Source: Flagellimonas beolgyonensis (GTDB taxonomy: Bacteria > Bacteroidota > Bacteroidia > Flavobacteriales > Flavobacteriaceae). From it: 64,000 nt of DNA. The first letter of the stretch is position 1. Each line of letters begins with the position of its first letter. Made by a program: the position numbers and the translations under genes. The stretch spans positions 2,501 through 66,500 of the forward strand of contig NZ_RZMY01000003.1 in the NCBI RefSeq assembly GCF_003992615.1. Direction: 5' to 3'. Positions 60,088 to 64,000 of the stretch are shown one piece after another. Below the pieces are notes generated by a model. It was not told the DNA's origin. It made no database searches and saw nothing but the letters and a program-made list of their open reading frames with translations.

Positions 60088-60687
60088 ATGAAAAAAGGCA
60101 TCATCGCCATCGTGGTAATACTGGGGTTGGCCGCTTTGCTTGTCGGCTGGTACATCAGCACCAATAATAAATTGGTTGATATGAAGGGACAGGCTACCAA
60201 ACAATGGGCCAATGTGGAAAGCTCTTACCAACGTCGGAGTGATCTTATCGGCAATTTGGTAAAAACGGTACAAGGAGCCGCCGATTTTGAGAGACAGACC
60301 CTATCGGAAGTCATTGAGGCCAGGGCCAAAGCCACCTCGACCACCATTGACGCCAACAACATTACACCGGAACAATTGGCCGAATTCCAACAGGCACAAA
60401 ACGGACTTTCCTCCGCCTTGTCCAGATTGTTGGTCACTGTGGAGCGATATCCCGATTTAAAGGCGAATCAAAACTTTTTGGAATTGCAATCCCAATTGGA
60501 AGGTACCGAAAACCGCATCAATGTGGAACGAAATCGGTTCAATGACCTGGCTGGGGAATACAACATCAAGATCAAACAGATACCTACGAACTTCGTAGCG
60601 AACTTTGCCAACTTTGAGCCCATGGCTTTGTTCAGTTCCAATCCAGGAGCAGAAAACGCGCCAGAGGTAGATTTCGAATTCAACTAA
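60088..60687 (+). CDS. LemA family protein
   Basis: 199 residues. One N-terminal transmembrane helix (MKKGIIAIVVILGLAALLVGWYI), then the LemA fold of antiparallel helices: NNKLVDMKGQATKQWANVESSYQRRSDLIGNLVKTVQGAADFERQTL (about 25-70), SRLLVTVERYPDLKANQNFLELQSQLEGTENRINVERNRFNDLAGEYN, and the end FATPLALF-like PMALFSSNPGAENAPEVDFEFN. A membrane scaffold of unclear function; it is usually next to TPM-domain genes, as here (two TPM genes follow directly). Confidence 0.95.
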   Translation: MKKGIIAIVVILGLAALLVGWYISTNNKLVDMKGQATKQWANVESSYQRRSDLIGNLVKTVQGAADFERQTLSEVIEARAKATSTTIDANNITPEQLAEFQQAQNGLSSALSRLLVTVERYPDLKANQNFLELQSQLEGTENRINVERNRFNDLAGEYNIKIKQIPTNFVANFANFEPMALFSSNPGAENAPEVDFEFN

Positions 60688-60690
60688 GCC

Positions 60691-61128
60691 ATGTCGCACG
60701 TAGAGGACTTTTTGACCGCTGAAGAGGAACAGGAGATCATCGACGCCATTGTGGAAGCCGAGAAGAATACCAGTGGTGAAATCCGTGTGCACATTGAGGC
60801 CACCACCAAAATTGACCATTTTTCCCGAGCACAGCAGTTGTTCCACTTTTTAAAGATGGACAACACCAAAGAAGGCAATGGGGTGCTGATCTATGTGGCC
60901 GTGGACGACAAAAAGTTTGTGATCTATGGTGATACCGGTATCGACAAAGTAGTGCCCAAGGGATTCTGGGAATCTACCAAAAATGTGATGGCCTCCCATT
61001 TTCAAAAAGGAAATTTTAAACAAGGTGTTGTGGAAGGAGTATTGCTTGCTGGCAAGGAACTCGAAGCCCATTTTCCATGGAACCATAACGACACCAATGA
61101 GTTGACCGATGCCATATCCAAAGGGTAG
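60691..61128 (+). CDS. TPM domain protein (cytoplasmic type)
   Basis: 145 residues. The TPM fold is seen in LTAEEEQEIIDAIVEAEKNTSGEIRVHIEATTKIDHFSRAQQLFHFLKM and GVLIYVAVDDKKFVIYGDTGIDKVVPKGFWESTKNVM. No signal peptide or membrane segment was found, unlike the next gene. It follows lemA by 3 bp and overlaps the second TPM gene by 20 bp, so the three form a tight operon. Role: probably assists with the LemA/TPM membrane complex; not proven. Confidence 0.93.
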   Translation: MSHVEDFLTAEEEQEIIDAIVEAEKNTSGEIRVHIEATTKIDHFSRAQQLFHFLKMDNTKEGNGVLIYVAVDDKKFVIYGDTGIDKVVPKGFWESTKNVMASHFQKGNFKQGVVEGVLLAGKELEAHFPWNHNDTNELTDAISKG

Positions 61129-61894
61129 TTTCATACTCGCTTTTTTATGTGTATCCCTAGCATGGGGTCAATTCACCATACCCAAAAAACCCAGTGTTGA
61201 AACAAGTGTCTACGACTATGTGGACCTACTTTCCAATACCCAAAAACGAAATCTGGAACAAAAACTGATCCGGTATTCCGACAGCACCTCTACCCAAATT
61301 GTGGTGGCCATAATCAGCTCCACCAAAGGTGAAGACATTACTTATCTGGGTGCCCAATGGGGTCAGGCCTGGGGTATCGGGCAAGCGGACAAGGACAATG
61401 GCATTCTGATTTTGCTGGCCACTGACGACAGGCGTATTGCCATCAACAACGGCTATGGTGTTGAAGGTTCCCTTACCGATCTTATGTCCAAGCGCATTAT
61501 TGAACGGGTCATTATCCCCGAATTTAAAAAAGGGGATTACTATGCCGGACTCGATAAGGGTTCCGATGCCATTTTTCAGGTGTTGAACGGAGAGTTTACC
61601 GAAGACCGGAGTTTTGGCAATGGCACGCGTTTTCCTTTTGAAGGCTTATTCCCGTTGATCATCTTTATTGTTATCCTGATCATTTTACTGAACAGAAAAA
61701 ATAAAGGAAACGGTGGGCGTGGTGGTCGAAGAGGAAAAGGCCTGGACATTTGGGACATGATCATCTTGAGCAATATGGGCCGCAGTTCCGGTTCCTCGGG
61801 CGGTTTTGGCAGCGGTGGTTTTGGTGGAGGCGGATTCAGTGGTGGCTTCGGCGGTGGCGGATTTGGTGGCGGCGGTGCCTCGGGTGGTTGGTAG
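61109..61894 (+). CDS. TPM domain membrane protein with Gly-rich tail
   Basis: 261 residues. A signal peptide (SFILAFLCVSLAWGQ) precedes the exported TPM domain (about 25-160): VYDYVDLLSNTQKRNLEQKLIRYSDSTSTQIVVAIISSTKGEDI and NGILILLATDDRRIAINNGYGVEGSLTD. A transmembrane helix (about 180-195, LFPLIIFIVILIILLNR) is followed by a basic stretch and a Gly/Ser/Phe-rich tail (FGGGGFSGGFGGGGFGGGGASGGW). This matches the YgcG-type TPM family. Start ATG at 61109 inside the previous gene's last codons. Confidence 0.93.
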   Translation: MPYPKGSFILAFLCVSLAWGQFTIPKKPSVETSVYDYVDLLSNTQKRNLEQKLIRYSDSTSTQIVVAIISSTKGEDITYLGAQWGQAWGIGQADKDNGILILLATDDRRIAINNGYGVEGSLTDLMSKRIIERVIIPEFKKGDYYAGLDKGSDAIFQVLNGEFTEDRSFGNGTRFPFEGLFPLIIFIVILIILLNRKNKGNGGRGGRRGKGLDIWDMIILSNMGRSSGSSGGFGSGGFGGGGFSGGFGGGGFGGGGASGGW

Positions 61895-61954
61895 CTTTCA
61901 AGCCAACAAAGCAACCCATTTTAGCTATTCCCATCTATATCAAAAAGATACGCT

Positions 61955-62434
61955 ATGCTAAAAAAATGGTCGCTCCTTTTATGTGCGCTTGTTCTTGTGG
62001 CTTGTACCGATTCCAAACATGATCCTGAAGATTGTGCTGCTGTTTTATGTATGGCTGCCTCCGACACCCTCATTTTGTACTTTTATGATACCACTGAAAG
62101 TAGTAACCGTTTGGATGACGAGACCATCGATGCAACCACTATCGAAATTCGGGATGGAAACAATGCCATCGTGGATTATACCGTTGAAGGACCTACCAAT
62201 TTGGGCAAGTATATTGCAGTTGCCGTACCTGCCAAACCCTATGGCCCCAAACAATTGAACATCACTTTTGAAGGCGGTGAACCGTTCACCATCAGTTTTA
62301 CCACGTCCTTATCCGATGATTCTGAATGCTGCGGGCCCTATACCGCGCTGGATGACATTGAAGCCACCGTTTATACCTTAAAACCTACGGTTGCGAACTT
62401 GCTTCCCTTAAACCTGACCTTATTAATCGATTAA
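61955..62434 (+). CDS. Hypothetical lipoprotein
   Basis: 159 residues starting MLKKWSLLLCALVLVACTDSK, a lipoprotein signal with Cys17. The mature part begins HDPEDCAAVLCMAASDTLILYFYDTTESSNRLDDE and is a small beta-sandwich-like domain (IEIRDGNNAIVDYTVEGPTNLGKYIAVAV...QLNITFEGGEPFTISFTTSL), with a Cys pair near residue 30-35 and a CC pair near 127 (DSECCGPYTAL). No known function. It follows the TPM operon by 60 bp and converges with the outer-membrane gene at 62443. Confidence 0.7.
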   Translation: MLKKWSLLLCALVLVACTDSKHDPEDCAAVLCMAASDTLILYFYDTTESSNRLDDETIDATTIEIRDGNNAIVDYTVEGPTNLGKYIAVAVPAKPYGPKQLNITFEGGEPFTISFTTSLSDDSECCGPYTALDDIEATVYTLKPTVANLLPLNLTLLID

Positions 62435-62442
62435 GTGCGGGT

Positions 62443-64000
62443 TTAAAATCGCATAAAGCGGGGTCCACCCCCTCTTTGGTTGGGAGCACCCTTTCCTCCG
62501 AAGGAATCAAATTTGATGGTCAGGCTGCCCATAAAATAGCGCCGTAATACCGTTCCTTGGAAATCTTGGATAAAATCCTGACCTGTGGTTCGTCTTGTGT
62601 TGATGTTCTGGTTGAGCAAATCGTAGGCCAAAACTTTAAGCGTGGCCTTTTTCTTGAACATTTGCACGCCCAAGCTCATGTTCCAAAAAATCGCATCCTT
62701 ATCGAACCCAGCCCCCAAATTACCATTGTAGCTATAGGTAATATCGTTGCCCCATACCACATTTTCGGGCCAGAAAGAGGTCAGTTTCAACGATAGGTTA
62801 TGGGTGATAAAATTGATGTCGTTCACATTGTCCAGATTATACCTTGTAGCATTTACCCCCAATCGATACTCGGGCTCGAACTCTATCTTTTCCTTATAAT
62901 TGTACAACAACCCGACCCGAGGATTCAGATTAATAGTCTTGGCCTCCAAACGGCTACCATTGGTAAATCCGATCTGCCTGGTGAAATTGGCATAGGGGTT
63001 AAAGGTAAACTTAAAAGTATACAGGCTATCCTTTTTAATTTGCTTGGAATAACTTAATCCGGCCCATCCGTTGTAGTTGCCTTTTACATTTTGAAAGGTG
63101 GTGGTCCGGATGAAATTTGCATCCGTAGTGGTATTGGAAACGATCTTATCCTGCTCGATCCGCATCCCGGAATAGAGGAAAACCCCGGTACGCTCTTTCC
63201 AGTTGTAATTGTTGTAGTTTAAAAATAGGCTATGGTTGATTTCGGGATCCAGATTCTGGTTACCGACGATGATGTTCAGTGGATTGCTAACATTGGGTAC
63301 CGGTTGCAATTGGTTCACGGAGGGCACGTTCAAATTGGAATTGTAGTTCACACTGATCCGTTTGCTATTTCCAATGTTATAATTGGCGTAGGAATTCAAC
63401 AAAAACTTGTTATAATCCTTTGAAAACGAAGTGGATTGGATAAAATCCTGATTCTCCAATTGAATCTGCTCCAACCGGGCCCTTAAATTGAAGCGGAACT
63501 TTTTACCGTTGGAACCTACTCCGATTTCTGGGATGTGCTTGCCTACCTTGAAATCAAAATCCGAACTCAACGTCTCATTGTAATTGTAAATGCCCAAAAC
63601 TTCATCAAAATCGGAAACCAAACGTTGGTTGTTCTGTTGGTTGTTCTCATAGCCATACCGCACATCCAAATACAAATCCTTGTTCAACATTTGTCGAAAA
63701 GAGCCTCCCAACTCGTAGGTATCATTGGCATTGTCGACAATGGTTTGTTGGTCCTGTAGCTGTTCACTTGGGTTGTCGCCAAAAATTGATCGTTGTGCGT
63801 TCAAAAAGGACTCCGAATCGTTCACCCGGTTGTTATTCTCGAAATAAACCCGAACGTAACTTCCTGCGGTATCAATCTTTTTCATAATCTCCAATCGGTT
63901 CCTGAAATTTCGTTGGAAGCCATCCGAAGTTTGCCGGCTTGTATTGCTGTTTATCAAATTTCCATCAGCATCCGTGGAAACCGTATTATCCACATTGGTA
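62443..64000 (-). CDS. Outer-membrane beta-barrel family protein, 5' part beyond the window
   Basis: At least 519 residues, open at the 5' end: the frame continues through the window edge, so the start is not seen. The visible part is beta-strand rich, with Asn/Tyr turns (RFNLRARLEQIQLENQDF, GNQNLDPEINHSLFLNYNNYN, SISKQIKKDSLYTFKF type). It ends in the low-complexity GGKGAPNQRGGGPRFMRF. This order of a TonB-receptor-like barrel (family 'outer membrane beta-barrel') with a Gly-Pro-Arg tail is seen in flavobacterial receptors related to TonB-dependent proteins. It probably binds or transports an unknown substrate. Confidence 0.85.
   Translation of the reverse strand, partial: TNVDNTVSTDADGNLINSNTSRQTSDGFQRNFRNRLEIMKKIDTAGSYVRVYFENNNRVNDSESFLNAQRSIFGDNPSEQLQDQQTIVDNANDTYELGGSFRQMLNKDLYLDVRYGYENNQQNNQRLVSDFDEVLGIYNYNETLSSDFDFKVGKHIPEIGVGSNGKKFRFNLRARLEQIQLENQDFIQSTSFSKDYNKFLLNSYANYNIGNSKRISVNYNSNLNVPSVNQLQPVPNVSNPLNIIVGNQNLDPEINHSLFLNYNNYNWKERTGVFLYSGMRIEQDKIVSNTTTDANFIRTTTFQNVKGNYNGWAGLSYSKQIKKDSLYTFKFTFNPYANFTRQIGFTNGSRLEAKTINLNPRVGLLYNYKEKIEFEPEYRLGVNATRYNLDNVNDINFITHNLSLKLTSFWPENVVWGNDITYSYNGNLGAGFDKDAIFWNMSLGVQMFKKKATLKVLAYDLLNQNINTRRTTGQDFIQDFQGTVLRRYFMGSLTIKFDSFGGKGAPNQRGGGPRFMRF

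Overview
The window is one contiguous stretch of a Flavobacteriaceae chromosome (Bacteroidota), most like a marine genus of the Muricauda/Allomuricauda group; the genus is an inference from gene content and 16S-like sequence, not from a search. Signs of the lineage are TAnnTTTG-type -7 promoter elements, a SusC/SusD pair, a Porin_10-type barrel, GSCFA and DUF4230 proteins, many lipoproteins with relaxed lipoboxes, and dispersed palindromic repeats of the kind common in marine flavobacteria.

Layout. 1-2.9 kb: the 5' part of an rRNA operon on the minus strand (16S, tRNA-Ile, tRNA-Ala, start of 23S) with a clear promoter. 3-9.6 kb (minus): outer-membrane proteins, namely a putative porin and a SusC/SusD nutrient uptake pair. 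9.8-25.5 kb: ordinary chromosomal genes (rnhB, an OmpA-family protein, lipoproteins, an esterase, lipB, a 50-residue YqaE/Pmp3 protein, a membrane-bound LuxR regulator, lysS, an SLC13 transporter). 25.5-37.9 kb: a tandem-repeat secreted protein, a metzincin-like protease, a Spy-like protein, a GH3 glycosidase, a SatD/DUF3307 pair behind three 28-bp operator repeats, and an M48 protease, plus two probable small RNAs sharing a GAGTTAGTTAGT box and terminator.

38-47.8 kb is the accessory region. It holds a fulvocin C-like bacteriocin precursor with a membrane thiol oxidoreductase between direct repeats; two AT-rich gene cassettes, each bounded by its own inverted repeat (zinc ribbon plus PD-(D/E)XK nuclease; SDH-family Clp-fold protease plus a 65-residue partner); an XRE regulator behind palindromic operators; a 38-residue metallothionein-like protein with 14 cysteines next to a Cys-rich SigZ-type sigma factor; and four blocks of a palindromic repeat with an exact 98-bp period, two of which enclose a GIY-YIG nuclease gene. 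The enclosed unit lies between intact hemL and a detached, diverged copy of the last ~22 hemL codons.

47.8-64 kb returns to core genes: a glucosaminidase-LysM lipoprotein, an ACC deaminase-like enzyme, DUF5522, DUF4136, aromatic amino acid hydroxylase, an M61-like protease, DUF4230, GSCFA, alaS, an M23 endopeptidase, a MerR regulator, a LemA-TPM-TPM operon and the 3' part of an outer-membrane beta-barrel gene running off the window.

The best candidates for undescribed biology are the GIY-YIG/98-bp-repeat unit at hemL, the inverted-repeat cassettes, the fulvocin-like pair, the metallothionein/SigZ pair and the GAGTTAGTTAGT small RNAs. Functions stated for these are inferences from sequence and context.
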